A stretch of 64,000 nucleotides of DNA from Bullera alba. Lineage: Eukaryota > Basidiomycota > Tremellomycetes > Tremellales > Bulleraceae. The stretch lies in the NCBI GenBank assembly GCA_001600095.1, contig BCIX01000001.1:1116001-1180000 (forward strand). The letters run 5' to 3'. The notes below the pieces were generated by a model. It did not search any database and was not told where the DNA came from. It saw only the letters and a program-made list of their open reading frames with translations. Shown here one piece after another: positions 1 to 11,593 of this stretch; the first letter of the stretch is position 1, and every line of letters begins with the position of its first letter. Position numbers and translations under genes: made by a program.

Positions 1-761
1 TTTGCTCCGACGGCTAGACCCAAGGCGAACCGAGCGATCAACAGATTGTACCAGGTGTCCGCAGCGGCCATCCAGAACGAAGAGGCGAAGGAGATGAAGC
101 ACGAGATGAAGATTGTACCTCGTCGGCCAAAGTACTTGTTGAGAGGAGCATTGGTCCAACAGCCTATGAGGCAGGAAGCGAGATATGGAGCACCGTTGAG
201 CAGACCTTGCTGGTATCGATCGGTGATCTGAAACTCCATAAAGTAGAATTCTTGAGCGCCGTTCACCGCGGTTTGGTCCATGCCCTGAACGATGGCCGAG
301 CCGGCACACAGGACTACGAGAAAGTACAGCTGGAATGGTTGATGCCATCGATGGGTCTCCTCCCTGCGAAGCACGCTCTTCTCTTCCTCTGTGATCTCGG
401 CGATGGTTTCGTAACCGGAAGGAGTGTTGATGACTCGAGCGAGGAGGGCGCCTTTCCTGAAATCCTCGCGATACTCGCCGAGGCCCTTTTCGTCGACAAA
501 CAAGTCGACATCGGTGAGCACCTGTTCCGAGTTGAAACCAGCGAGCGGGTTCTTCAGCAAAGCGGTGACATTGGTGTTCCTGGTGGGCCCATAGTTTGGC
601 TGCTCGTCGAAGTGGTCGGCGGTGATCCCGTCTTTCTGGTTGAATCGACTGCCTGATGTCTTGTGATGGGGATTGGCGTTGTTCACGTCGCCGTTGACAG
701 TGTCATCCGAGGTCGAGTCTCGGTGCGAGACGACTGCCTTCTCGCCTTGATGAGTGGACAT
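1..761 (-). CDS. MFS sugar/polyol transporter, 5' part (runs off left edge)
   Basis: Reading the minus strand from the ATG at 761 gives an uninterrupted frame to the window edge (about 253 residues), so this is the N-terminal third to half of a sugar porter. The first ~140 residues are hydrophilic, a long cytosolic N-terminus typical of fungal inositol/quinate-type carriers. Hydrophobic segments follow from residue ~143 (QLYFLVVLCAGSAIVQG), with a QGMDQTAVNGAQ turn and the MFS loop motif NKYFGRRGTIF around residues 208-218, which is diagnostic of the superfamily. The expected role is proton-coupled sugar or polyol uptake at the plasma membrane; substrate cannot be told. No intron is seen in the visible part. 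The upstream intergenic region (762-1849) would hold its promoter, shared divergently with the transcription factor gene to its right. Confidence 0.85.
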   Translation of the reverse strand, partial: MSTHQGEKAVVSHRDSTSDDTVNGDVNNANPHHKTSGSRFNQKDGITADHFDEQPNYGPTRNTNVTALLKNPLAGFNSEQVLTDVDLFVDEKGLGEYREDFRKGALLARVINTPSGYETIAEITEEEKSVLRREETHRWHQPFQLYFLVVLCAGSAIVQGMDQTAVNGAQEFYFMEFQITDRYQQGLLNGAPYLASCLIGCWTNAPLNKYFGRRGTIFISCFISFASSFWMAAADTWYNLLIARFALGLAVGA

Positions 762-1849
762 GGCGGGCTGCAGTGCTCAGGTGAGAGAGAGCGGAACCAC
801 GAGGTGCAGGCTTGGTTAAGAACACGGGGGACCCATGCCGACCCCTCAATCTCCTTATATCTCCTCCATGGACACCCCAGAATGGTTGGTCCTTGGGCTC
901 TTGGCAAGTGGAGGGGTTCGCAAAGCTTTGCATGGGAAAGACTCTGAAAGACTGGCAAATACGGTGGTGTTCCCTTACCCGACCGTTGGCACACGTCAGG
1001 ATGAGTCAAGATTGCGGGTGGCCCATGAGGGGCAACGAGGGAGACTGTGAGCATCGGTGCGAATACGGTGGGGGATACCGGGAGGCCAACGAGACCGCTC
1101 AGGATAACCAGATTGATTGGAGTAGGTTGGAGTGGTGCCAGTATAGGCTAGTGGTGTAATGCAGGCCACTTGAATATGCGACCTTTCTTGGCTTTTTCGG
1201 AGCGGGCGTGATGCCCCAGGTACGACCGACCTTGTGCCGCCGGCTTTGACCGAGACAAGCTTCTTGACGACAGTGGAAGACGGTCAAAGACTGCCAAGAA
1301 TTAAAAAGAGGAGCGAGAAGGTGAGAACCGCTCGCGTGCCACGTCATTTGGGTGGAGGTTGCTGAAGTGCTGGGAGCCCGGTCCGCATCGTTCCGCCGAA
1401 CTGTGAACACTAAGGTAGGTGTGAACCAGATGCGAGGACTGGATCAACGCAGAGCTGCAGACGGCTCTGAAGGTCTATGTGAGAGAGTGCGCAGGCTCTA
1501 TGAGTGTGATACTTGAGTAGGCGACGATCAACATTCCTGAACATGCGGCCAGGAGCAACGCCAACACCGCAGGCCCGCAGGGCCGCAAGAGGCCGCAAGC
1601 CGCGCCGCCGCAGCCTTCGGAGACCGCCACTCGCACTGATCCTAATCGGGGTTTTGGAAACCCCGAAGCCCATTACATCAGCCGTAATGCCATTTCCTAA
1701 TCAGCCTAAAGCTTATCAGTTACCTGCCGAGCAGTACGAGTATTCGAGTAACCTGATCTCCAGCCCCCACTTGCTCCCCACTCCTCACGTCCACCTCTGA
1801 CTCACCTTTAAATCTTACCCACCTTCTGCTCTGTAGTCCACCGGTCACC
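762..1849. other. Intergenic, divergent promoter region
   Basis: No convincing coding region. The interval separates a minus-strand transporter from a plus-strand transcription factor, so it probably carries both promoters. About 1556-1620 is GC-rich with CCGCAAG/GCCGC repeats. A short perfect stem (GGGGTTT/AAACCCC, 3-nt loop) lies near 1649-1665. Open frames here lack codon structure or splice support. Confidence 0.5.
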
Positions 1850-4455
1850 ATGGCCGCCAGCCATACAAGCCATGGTGGATCTGCAGGTCCCTCAAGTAGC
1901 TCTCAGAACTGGAGAAGAAACAGCGTGGGGTCAGCTGAAGCCCACGGACAAGACGACGTGCAAGGATGGCCGTGCGAATTCCCTGGTTGCAACAAGGTGT
2001 TTGTAAGAAAGGTGGGTAAGATCCAACTCGCATCTGTCACCTCTTCCACCAAGATCGTTATCACTGACGATTACTTCAGGACCATCGCAGCCGACATGCT
2101 TTGAATCGTGAGTAGCTTCTGATCACCCTCACCCAACGCTTTGATCACAGTTGCCCCGTGTTTACCTCTCGCACAGATGTCGCCGACTCTTTGTTCTGTA
2201 AATGGTGTGGAAAGGGGTTCAAGCGAGAAGATCTCTTAGAGAGACATGAAAGCAGGAAGGTCTGCGGACCGGATGCGAAGCCCAACGCTCGTCTGGACAG
2301 GCGGCGCACGGAGAGAACATTCGAGGACCCCTACCCGTTGCCACTATCGTCCGCAAGCAGCTCCTTTGATCGGTCCAACATCTACCCTGGTTCTTCGTCA
2401 ATGATGCAGCGACCGAACGGCCCCGACCCAATACAGCTCGCAACCCCCATCGGTCTACCTCCAGGCAGGTCAAGTGTTCTGCTTCAATCAGAAGTCGCAC
2501 CGAGACCATCGAACTCGATCGTAGCTGAGCTGGAGGTCCTACCGAGCGGTTGGAACCTCCTGTCTTCTCAGTTTCAGCCCGAGCCATGGGACAACTTTTT
2601 GCAAGAAGATCTCGCGGGACCGTACAACGAGGCAGTTGTAGTGCCAGCAGTGAACTGGGACATACCGACGCAGGTTAGGATGCAAGAATCTTCGGAGAGA
2701 GGACAGGAGAGTTTGGCATCCGCAGCTATTCTCGCCAACATCAAGCTTGTCTTGGAGGTGGGTCAAATTGAATTCGGACACGCATCTGACCCTCCCAGGA
2801 CGTAGTAGACTGGACATTACCTTTCCTGTCCGCCTCCATTGCCGGGTACTGGAGCAGTGTTGCGCCCACCTACCCTTTTATCCACAGGGGAACATTCGAC
2901 CTAAACACCGCTCCCGCCTACCTCATTGCGATGATGGCGATAGTCGGATCAAAACACCAAATCATGGAGCCCTCGAGGGACTTCCGCAAGCTGGTCCAGA
3001 AAGTGCGGGGCATTCTCGTGCAGGAATGCGGGTTGGAAATGCCATTGTCGACATTGCAAGCATTCTGCCTGTGCCACGTATACGATACATGGTATGGCTC
3101 AGACGAGAGTATGTTTGTCGCCCAATGTACGTGGCCAATTATGGTCGCTCACAGCCGGAAAAAGGGGATCGGGGTAGCAGGACGGCTCGAAACTGAGATA
3201 CAAGAGGAGGAGGCTTGGACTGTGTGGGCAAAGGACGAGGGTGAGTACGGCGTGATCTCGAACCTGGGTACCTCTGACCTGTTTGGCCGTCAGAACGTCG
3301 GCGAGCTGCTTTTTGCGTTCTTCTGATCGATACTCAACTGTCGGCATTCTGGAATCAACACCCTTCGAGACAACTGTCGATCTTTGCGCACAACATCGCT
3401 CTGCCCTGTCCTGGCAACGAATGGGACGCTCTCAATCCCGTCGACTGGCTGCGGGTGAGACAGCCAACCCAGCATTTGACAAAGAAGCCACCTTCGAGCT
3501 ATCTCCCCGGCCTGCACCCCGACTTCAAGGTCAACGTGGTAACGGAAGGCTACTCCTCTAACATTTTCACCGCCCTATGCGCCGTCCCGAACTTCGACTT
3601 TGCTGTGAATGTAGAATCCGCGCTCGGCGTACAGATGATCCTCATGGGTATGATGGCCGTGGCGTGGGACTGTAGGACTAGAGGCGGTATGGGCGTCAAG
3701 TTTAGGGATGGTACCCAGCACTGGCGGTCAATCGTACTGAATGGTATGTGCTATTTGTCCGATGCGAACCAATCAGCTGAGCGACTCATACAGCTGTGAT
3801 CAATCTACGAGCCGCTTGGGAAAATGCGGTCGCTCGCATCCCGCCATCGATCCAGACTAGGGACATGAGAGACACATTTGCCATTTCCATCATCTCGGTC
3901 CTCGGAGACATGTGAGTTCCTCATGCGGAAACGGTGCGCTGACCAGCGCAGTCCGATGCTGCAGGTCGCAGCAGGTGCACGGTTGATATGCGGAGCTGCG
4001 ATTGGCCCCCGGCAGTATAGAGACGCTCAAAGGAGATTGCGCATGTGGGGAAAGACGGAGGACGCTTGGACCTGTCTTTGGCAGTCGGCGCGATACCTCC
4101 GTCAAGCATTGGCGACGGATTGGGGAATCTACACTGGCTGGGCAACGTATTTGACCACTGTGAGTAGTCGCCATCGAGGAAGCTATACTGATGAACACAG
4201 CTGATACACTGGGGATACGCTTGGACGCTATCGGCAGGAGAAGATCGGGTAGAGCTCCCACCTTCGGAGGACCCGGAAGGTGGTCGTAATCGGTTTCTGG
4301 ACAAGATCCTCTCCTTGCCATCGCGACCCGAACAGCTGGATGGGAACGGTCTTGCGGATCTGATCTTTTGTGTTGCGGGACGATTGGCCCATTCTGAGAA
4401 CGATTGTGAATATGGCAAATTGCTGAGCAGATTGATCGGGAGTCATCGGAGGTGA
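1850..4455 (+). CDS. C2H2 zinc-finger plus fungal-specific transcription factor domain protein
   Basis: Predicted 747-residue DNA-binding regulator from eight exons: 1850-2011, 2080-2107, 2177-2757, 2799-3240, 3294-3743, 3794-3911, 3952-4159, 4201-4455. Two tandem C2H2 fingers are rebuilt only by splicing: CEFPGCNKVFVRKDHRSRH (residues ~44-62) and CKWCGKGFKREDLLERH just after. A Ser/Pro-rich linker follows, then the Fungal_trans domain, with its PTYPFIHRGTFD start region and the hallmark ERRRAAFCVLLIDTQLS helix right after intron 4. The second exon is only 28 nt yet completes finger 1. C2H2 plus Fungal_trans is a known but minority architecture in fungi (Klf1/AmdX-like group). Target genes are unknown. 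The family call is firm, exact orthology is not. Confidence 0.85.
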
Positions 4456-5207
4456 CTGAATGAGATGGAGGGTAATATTAGAGGCTGGAAGGAGATCTCT
4501 TGGGAGATCATGTGTACTGAGGAAGATCCATACGGAAGGGTTGTACATGTTGTCTCGGAGGATAGAAGAATCGTTGTACATAGGTTACTTGACTGCAGTG
4601 TATATATCAACGACCACGACCGACAATGTCATAGATCTTGAAGCTTGAAGCTTGACGTTTGACATCATTCGACTCCTCCGATCTCCGACTGCATGACTCA
4701 TCGTACGCCCATGCACATCGGAAGATTAGATGATGTCCAGGCCTCAGCACTAGCACCCTCTCGGACCCAGATCGTGGGAACGCAGCCCATCGACACCATC
4801 ACGACGACTCATGCCATCGCCAGGCAACGGAACCCTCCTGTCACCGCCAAGTTTTTCATCTGTCGTTTCGAACCCCCATCATACGCGTCATTAGCTCGAC
4901 TGTCAAGGCGACGTCTAGCGGTCGCTGACTACGGCGACACTTTGCTCGAGCATCCGTTTGCAACGATGTTGGATGATGCAAGGTGCAGTCTATGCGGCCT
5001 TTAAGTGATCTTGGATAGGGGATCGTTCTCATCATCTCTCGTTGATCGATTTTGACTGATTGAGCTGGCCTCATCCGAACTTGGACTTTCGTTGTGCTTA
5101 TTCGCTACACACTCTGGCTGGACCCAGAACTTCGAGTCACATTCAGTGCTGAGCACTTCATATAGATCGATCAATCCCGCCAACCCTTTGTAAGAGTTTA
5201 CAGCAAA
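4456..5207. other. Intergenic, promoter of NoxR-like gene
   Basis: Lies between two plus-strand genes; no coding evidence. The last ~150 bases are pyrimidine-rich before the ATG at 5208, as expected for a fungal core promoter and 5' leader. A small frame at 4693-5004 has no splice or domain support. Confidence 0.4.
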
Positions 5208-7262
5208 ATGTCACTCAAAGCCGAGTTGGAGATATGGGCCGCCGCACTCGAGGCCTACGACGAGGACAAATTTGACGTGGCCATGGAGGAGTTTGACAAG
5301 ATTGCCGACACGTCCAAGATCTGTTGGAACATTGGCATCATCTTAGCCAGACTGGGAAAGCACGAGGACGCCGTTGCGAGGTTTGACCAGGCGACCAGGA
5401 TGGACATGTATTTTACGGTGGCATATCAACAGAAGGGCGTCAGCAACTTTGTGAGTATCCGGTCAAGAAGGCGGGATGGGCGCGTTGTCATGTCGGCTTA
5501 TGCTGACTGTACTTCTCGACAGATGCTCGGTCGATACGAGGCCGCGCACAAGGACTTCGAGGACGCGCTGCTATACCTTCGAGGCAATCAGACTATGTGA
5601 GTGCCATGTTTGGGCTGCAGGGTGTGAGATCGCATTGCTGATAACCGTCGCAGTAACTATGAACAACTGGGCCTCGACTTCAAGCTCTTCTCCGCCGAAG
5701 TCTTGTTCAATTGCGGTCTCGCCAGGATCTACCTCGGGCAGACGGACGACGGTATGGCGGATCTGAGAGAGGCTCAAGCCCAGAAACAAGTCGACGAGCA
5801 CGCCGTTATCGACGACGCGATTCAAGACCAGGGAAGGGACTACAACGTCTTCAGTGTTCCGGTAGGTCTGGCATACCGATCATCTCCGAGCACCACTGAC
5901 TCTGACATTCAGGTTGGCGTGCTGTTCAAACCGCCCGCCATCAAGTTAAAGAATCTGACCGCTAGGGATTACATGGGCAAAGCGGTACGCAAGCCACCAT
6001 GATGGTCCCGAGTTAGAGTGCTGACCCAGTATCTAGGTCCTGGTGGCGGCGACCGATGTCAACGACGCGTATACCACGTTCACAGGCATCACCCGCCTGC
6101 AGCGAGGTCAGACCCCGACTGGTGCTCCCCTCGATCCCTCTCACCCAATGAGTCGCTCGGCTTCCGTCAGCGCTATCCCCACAGTCAACGACGCAACACC
6201 CATTGCCAACCGATTGGCGCGCAGCAACACCCTAGCCTCTACTAGGCTCACCCCCATCGACACCAAGGTCTCAAGCAACAACAAACCTCTATCTGCCGCT
6301 CCCAACGTGACCGTCAGTCGCTCATTGATCACTGTTCGACCGACCCTCGCTCCTCTGCAGACTAATCAGCTGGGTGCTCCGTACAGCGCCACTGCGCCTT
6401 TGGCCGTGAACAGGTCAACCGGGTCGCGAAGCAACGGGAGAACCTCCTATCCTCCCGGAGGACAGTACAGTAGGGAAGACAGAGTGTCGCCTATACTCCG
6501 AACGCCGCCAAACCAACCCTCACAGCCACTACATGCCAGCAAGCAGACCTTGAGGGTGACAGAGCTCTACGACGATTACTACAAGTCCTCAGGGGCGTAT
6601 GACGACGAGACACCGCCCGAGCTCCCTCCCATTGGTGGTGCTAAGAAGCGAGAGCAGATGGAAGCATGGAGCAGGAAGACCCAACCGGGCTTGTCACTGG
6701 TGGATCGAGATGTCAGCCCCCTCAACCGATCAGCAAGTACCGCGAGTCGATTTGGCACCCCTCCCCCGACCAGCTTTGGCAATAGGCCACTGCAGAGAAT
6801 GCCCAGTCGAGCTGGCAGCCAGGGACTCAGAGTTACCTCGCGCTACGAGGATGAAGATATCAGCGAGGCCGGCAGCGCGTTCTACGACATGAACAAAATT
6901 AGAGTCAAGGTGGGTTGCCGGCTGAAACCTTTATACCTGTTTCGCAAGCTGATCTCTGGTGTTGATAGGTACATGTGGGAACGCTCACCCGTGGAATGTC
7001 GGTATTGCCAGAGCAGAACTACGACGACTTCGTACAGATGCTTCGCCAAAAGTTCTCCGAGCTGGGCGACACCTTGATGGTCCGATTCAAAGACGAAGAT
7101 GGGGATATGCTGAGTATGCAAGACGAGGGTGATTTTGAGGCCGCAGTGGATGTTGCGAGGTGAGTCTAGACTGTCGCGGCCAGACCGAGCGCTACTAATC
7201 TCAGTTCTAGGGTGATGGCGAAAGGCCGATCCGAGGGAAAATTGGAGATTTGGGTTGACTGA
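5208..7262 (+). CDS. NoxR/p67phox-like NADPH oxidase regulatory subunit
   Basis: Predicted 570-residue cytosolic activator of an NADPH oxidase. Exons: 5208-5450, 5523-5596, 5654-5861, 5913-5984, 6037-6909, 6969-7159, 7211-7262. Residues ~1-170 are p67phox-type TPR repeats (SKICWNIGIILARLGKHEDA, then VAYQQKGVSNFMLGRYEAA and LFNCGLARIYLG), which in the family bind Rac-GTP. An activation-domain-like piece follows (GVLFKPPAIKLKNLTARDYM). A Ser/Pro-rich linker of ~300 residues comes next, then a C-terminal PB1 domain with the acidic OPCA motif (DEDGDMLSMQDEGDFEAAVD), used to dock a PB1 partner such as Cdc24. No SH3 domain is visible in the linker. Presence implies that this fungus has a Nox enzyme elsewhere. 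TPR plus PB1 in this order makes the call strong. Confidence 0.85.
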
Positions 7263-7625
7263 AGACGACACGCCACGACATTACGATACGATATCATTCG
7301 CCCACCGCGACGCATACACGGGCAACTGCTCTCAATGGGTCCATGTACTCTACAACTCATAGAATCGCACTAACGATCAGCATGCATAGCGCATGAATGC
7401 TGCAGATCTTGGATGATCGGAAGAAGAGGGTCTCACCAATGACGTGTCTCACTAGGTAAAATATCGATTCGGACCAGACTCGCCTTCACCATGCTCGACA
7501 TTACTCTTCGGGCGGAGGGAAAGAAGAACATGAAGCTGATAGCTGTTCTCCTACTTTATTCTTCGCCTCCTTACTTTTGACCCCCGATATCACCATTCTT
7601 CGAGCGCTGGTCGCATTTTGACGAG
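7263..7625. other. Intergenic
   Basis: Short interval between tandem plus-strand genes, carrying the NoxR-like terminator and the next promoter; TC-rich stretch before the ATG at 7626. Nothing else seen. Confidence 0.4.
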
Positions 7626-9279
7626 ATGAACAGCAACCCGACGCCTGGAGCGTCAAGACTGCCTATACCCACAAGATCGACAGCTGCAACAGCGCAGGGA
7701 TACCAGAAGAGCAATATACCAAGACCCGCCGCAAAGAGGGGATTCCCACCGGGATCAGCCTCTCGACATGGGCACCAATCGGTCCATCAACCATATGGAA
7801 GTGCAGTCCCAGGATCTAATCCGAACAACGGACGTCGAATCCCAGTGAGAGCAGTAAGTGGATATGTAACCGTGGAAAGGGTACTCAGCTGATAGAACTA
7901 AGGGGCCAAAGTACCAATTGGTCGATCCGGGTGTCGTCGGCTCCACCTCGATCCCAACACCTTCGCGTCAGATTCAACCCAGACTTGCGTTAGGGCCGCA
8001 ACATCAGGCTAGAGGTCAGACGGCGACGAAAACGAGGCCCCCCTCTTACTCGTACAATGGAAGAGGCCAGTCGAGGGGAGCAGCTTCGCCAAGAAGTAAA
8101 CCTCCGCCAAAGCAGTTTTCCACCTCTGGAAACATGCCTAGGCAGAGTCAGCTCGAATTTCCCCAACCCAGACCTTCTGGCTCACGGCCCTCGTCAGAGT
8201 GTGGTCCATTCGACACAGAGAGGACGCCCACTCTGATACACAGGCAGTCTTCCTCTTCAGTGGCCTCCGTCTCCTCGTCCACCTACTCTTCCGCATCTGC
8301 CATGGCGAGGGCTAAAGCTACAAGATCACACCGCCCCACAGCTTCTCAAGTGTTTGAAAGGCCTGCGCGAGCGAGAGAGTCGCCAATCGCATCACCCAGA
8401 GACTCTCGCACGACACCCCGACCAAGGCAGTCAATAGCGGTAGTTCCGGCAGTTCAATCTCCCGTCATCCCCCATGGACATGGTGATGTCGCTCCTTATT
8501 TGGTGAATCAGACGGGTCCAAAGGTGACGCTGGCATGGGAGCCAGATCCAGAGTCGGCGGGCGTGGACCCAATGGAGGAGATCTGGAAGAAGATGTATGA
8601 GAAGTTGGGCCGGAAGCCGGATGAATGGACCGGCTCTCAGCGAGGCCGCTGGGTCGTCAAGGAGCTGGAAGAAATCGATCTACCATCGCCCTTCGAGGAG
8701 CAAGCACCTATCTCCCGAGGAATGGACCTACAGATGAGCCGACAAGAGAGCGATTTCTCTGTGTCGGATTACCTACATCCCAATCGGCAGGACTATATGT
8801 CGACAGATGGTGGTTGGGTCAGCCACTTGGGGACTGCCTTGTTCGACATGAGTGCTCCACTCATACCGTCAGTCTCGACCAGCGCCGCTACCCCGGTCAA
8901 CACCCCGTGTATGAGGAGCGATAGCCTTCAAAGGACATCGCACGTCATCCGGAACAGTCGACTTCGATCCTCGCATACTGATTCGAACAGCGATACCGAC
9001 TCGAGCGAGGATGTCGACAGTCTGTTGACCTTCAAGACCGATACCTCAATGTACCGCCTCGATTCGCACATCGTCTCTGCACTGGAAGCGCTTCAAGCCG
9101 ACTTCGACTCTCCGGAATTGGACTACGTGCTGAGTCTCAAGCCGTACGACGTGGACTCTGAGGATGAGGATGGATGGAACGAGTATGATCTCGTCGCTAA
9201 GAATCCAGGTCTGGGACTCGCTGTACCCGTTCAAATCAATAGTACATACGGTCTGGCATCGAAGACTTCGAGAAGATGA
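7626..9279 (+). CDS. Ser/Pro-rich hypothetical protein with [ST]x[IL]P motifs
   Basis: Predicted 534-residue protein from exons 7626-7853 and 7903-9279 (49-nt intron with GCTGAT before the acceptor). The N-terminal ~330 residues are basic and rich in Ser, Pro and Arg, probably disordered. They contain SRLPIP, KSNIPRP and TSIPTPSR, which fit the EB1-binding [ST]x[IL]P consensus in a basic, Pro-rich setting. A more conserved-looking segment follows (TLAWEPDPESAG...EEIWKKMYEKLGRKPDEW), ending in KELEEIDLPSPFEEQ. The C-terminus is acidic with an SDTDSSEDVDS cluster and a leucine-rich short segment. I do not recognise the family. Microtubule plus-end association is an inference from short motifs only. 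Confidence 0.6.
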
Positions 9280-9938
9280 TGCGAGGGTGTAAGACATGCA
9301 TCATCTGCCTCCCATAGCCGCCGGCTGTCTCGCAACCCGCTTCTCGATCTCCTCTTCCCGAAGATCTCACGGTAATCTTTTGAATCTTTTCAACGCCTTC
9401 CGGTGACAGCAACCAGCTGCAACCTCCATTCTGCACCTCAAAGTCGTACCCGAGACAGCCCGAGACCTACATGTCTCGCCCATATGCTGTGTGGAGAGAT
9501 CTCGGGCATGGGCTGCATGGTAAGGCAAGGAGTAACCGGTAAAGGATGACAATCGCAACGTTGGAAGATTGGGCACTCCGGCGATGGGGTCTGGACATGG
9601 CTGACTCTGAAACGCGTTGCTGCCATAGACCTCCTTTCGATCCTCAATCCCACCTCTTATCCCCTCTTGACCCGTCTCGTCTTCTCTTACACTACTCTTT
9701 CATCCTCTTTCGACCTCGCGATCACTGACGCGTCTGGCAGAGTCTCGGTATCTGGTATACCGACCAAACTGACCTTCCCCTACCTCTTCCCTCGATCAAC
9801 GCTCGGCCATCGCGGTCAAAGCTTCTCACGCTCTTTCCAGCAACAGTCGCTCTTTGGTATCACCAAGTATAACCTAGGACCCGTCTGCCCTCTCCCAGCC
9901 TCTTCTTCGACCCCAGGTGGACCCGATACTTCGACACA
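9280..9938. other. Intergenic, promoter of secreted-protein genes
   Basis: No coding evidence; the last ~300 bases are strongly TC-rich, ending directly at the ATG at 9939, typical of a long pyrimidine-rich fungal 5' leader. Confidence 0.4.
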
Positions 9939-11173
9939 ATGCTCCGACTCTCGTCTATCGCCTTGATTGGCGCTTCGCTCATTCCTCAGATCCTCGCACA
10001 GACCGTGCTCAAAACGCTCGATGCGGCTCACGCTACGGTGTACTACGACCTCACGAATCAGCTCTGCACGGAGACATTCAGCGCCAATTGGGCCGTAGGT
10101 ATCAACGGTGGCATACCTTACTGTCAAGGGCAGACGGCACGAAGTCTGAAGGACCTGGGGACCAATAGGATAGTGGCTATGGATATGAATATGGTCAAAG
10201 GCAACCCAGCAGAGTGGTGCGGAAAGGTGTAAGCAAGACGTTTTGAGGATCCCAGTCTATGGCTGACTGGTAACAGAGTCGAGATCATCCAATCTGATGG
10301 CACACCAATGGTGTTCGACGAAGGTCCTCTATTCATCTGGGATGCCTGTGAAGCTTGTGCCTCGGCGCAGATACTTGATGTATCTGGTGAGTGGAGATGT
10401 GTTCCCGACAGGATGCAACCCCTGACCTAGAATCAACAGCCAAGGTATTCACTCAGCTCAAGGGTGGCTCTTGCGGCGGCAACAACCCCGGCGGCATCAA
10501 GGTCAACGTTCTCGACCAGAATGTGTGGGACTACAACCCAACTGGTCAAGGTGGTCCACCACCAGTACCGGCACCGGCACCAGCGCCAAACCCGTCACCA
10601 GCTCCCTCGCCAGCCCCATCTCCAGCTCCAGGACCGAGCCAGCCCCCGACTCCACCTCAGCCATCCATCAGTACCTCCTCGACCAAGACTATCACTCAGA
10701 TCGCCCCTACCAGCTCACTCCCACCCAAGTCATCGAGTAAGAGGCCCACAACGACCCTTACCTCCATGGTCACGGATTGGGTCACCTTTTTCACCGATTA
10801 CAAAGGTCTGGTCGTGACGACATCTCTCAGCGCCGCATCAACCCAGACACAAACTGTGGAATGCGGATCTGGAAAAGGGTATGCTGCAGCCGGGGTCTCT
10901 GCCGCACTGTGTGCGTCTCGGACATCTGCTCAGAACTCTGCACCTACGGGCAACACTCAGCCGACGGGAAGTGATTGTGAATATGGCAAATGGCAATGCA
11001 ATGGCTTAAGCTTGGAGGTCTGCAACTACATCACAACGAAAGCCCTAGGTGAGTACCTAAACATCACAACGTTTCTCAGGCTCATACACTTCGCTATCGT
11101 AGATTGGCAAGTCGTCGCTAGCTGTCCCACCAAGTGCGGTATCACCATCTCCGGCAGTGTGGACTGCCAGTAG
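9939..11173 (+). CDS. Secreted expansin-like (double-psi beta-barrel) protein, copy 1
   Basis: Predicted 359-residue secreted protein; exons 9939-10228, 10277-10386, 10440-11048, 11103-11173. A signal peptide is clear (MLRLSSIALIGASLIPQILA, then Q). Residues ~22-170 follow the RlpA/barwin-like double-psi beta-barrel pattern: ATVYYDLTNQLC, RIVAMDMNMV, WCGKVVEII, FIWDACEACASAQILDVS and a tryptophan-ending strand. Then comes a Pro/Ala-Pro/Ser linker, a Ser/Thr-rich region and a C-terminal Cys-rich module (CEYGKWQCNG...CNY...DWQVVASCPTKC) resembling small carbohydrate-binding modules. Such proteins act at the cell wall and generally lack a hydrolytic centre. The last intron (11049-11102, 54 nt) has no stop and is a multiple of three, so retention would add 18 residues. 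A paralog lies 420 bp downstream. Confidence 0.75.
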
Positions 11174-11593
11174 GATAGCCGAGGCAATGAACGATCCCGG
11201 GACTTTGGTTGTTTCAGCGATTTCCCTCAAGTCGCCCAAGATGCAGGTCACTCTTGGCATATGACAATGAACGGAGGTGATCCACTTGTGATCTGCCGCG
11301 GTTTCCAGAGACTTTGCTAGGTCGTTCAGACTGATTTGGGAGATTTCCGATCGTGTCACTATTCCCCGTGACGGTCGTCAAAGGGACATTCACTCGACAT
11401 CACACTCGCTCACCCCTGGTTGATCAAAGGACACCTATTTTGGTTATCGCAAACGTGTTGGAGGTTGAGAGTGCAGGTGTGCTGAGACTTTGCATAAAGC
11501 TGACTGATTACTGTTGGAATGGATTCTTCTCCAGTCCCGGCTCAACTCATCTGTTAACTATCACTGACCAACTTGAACATACAGCCTGGTGCG
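11174..11593. other. Spacer between tandem paralogs
   Basis: 420 bp between the two expansin-like genes; no coding support. Presumably holds the terminator of copy 1 and promoter of copy 2. Confidence 0.4.

Noticed and set aside
1513..1800. Arg/Pro-rich open frame before the C2H2 factor
   Set aside because: GC-rich spacer sequence with no homology or splice link to the gene at 1850.
4402..10991. Identical 19-mer GATTGTGAATATGGCAAAT in the C2H2 factor gene (4402-4420) and expansin-like copy 1 (10973-10991)
   Set aside because: Both encode DCEYGK but in unrelated proteins with no flanking similarity; taken as coincidence.
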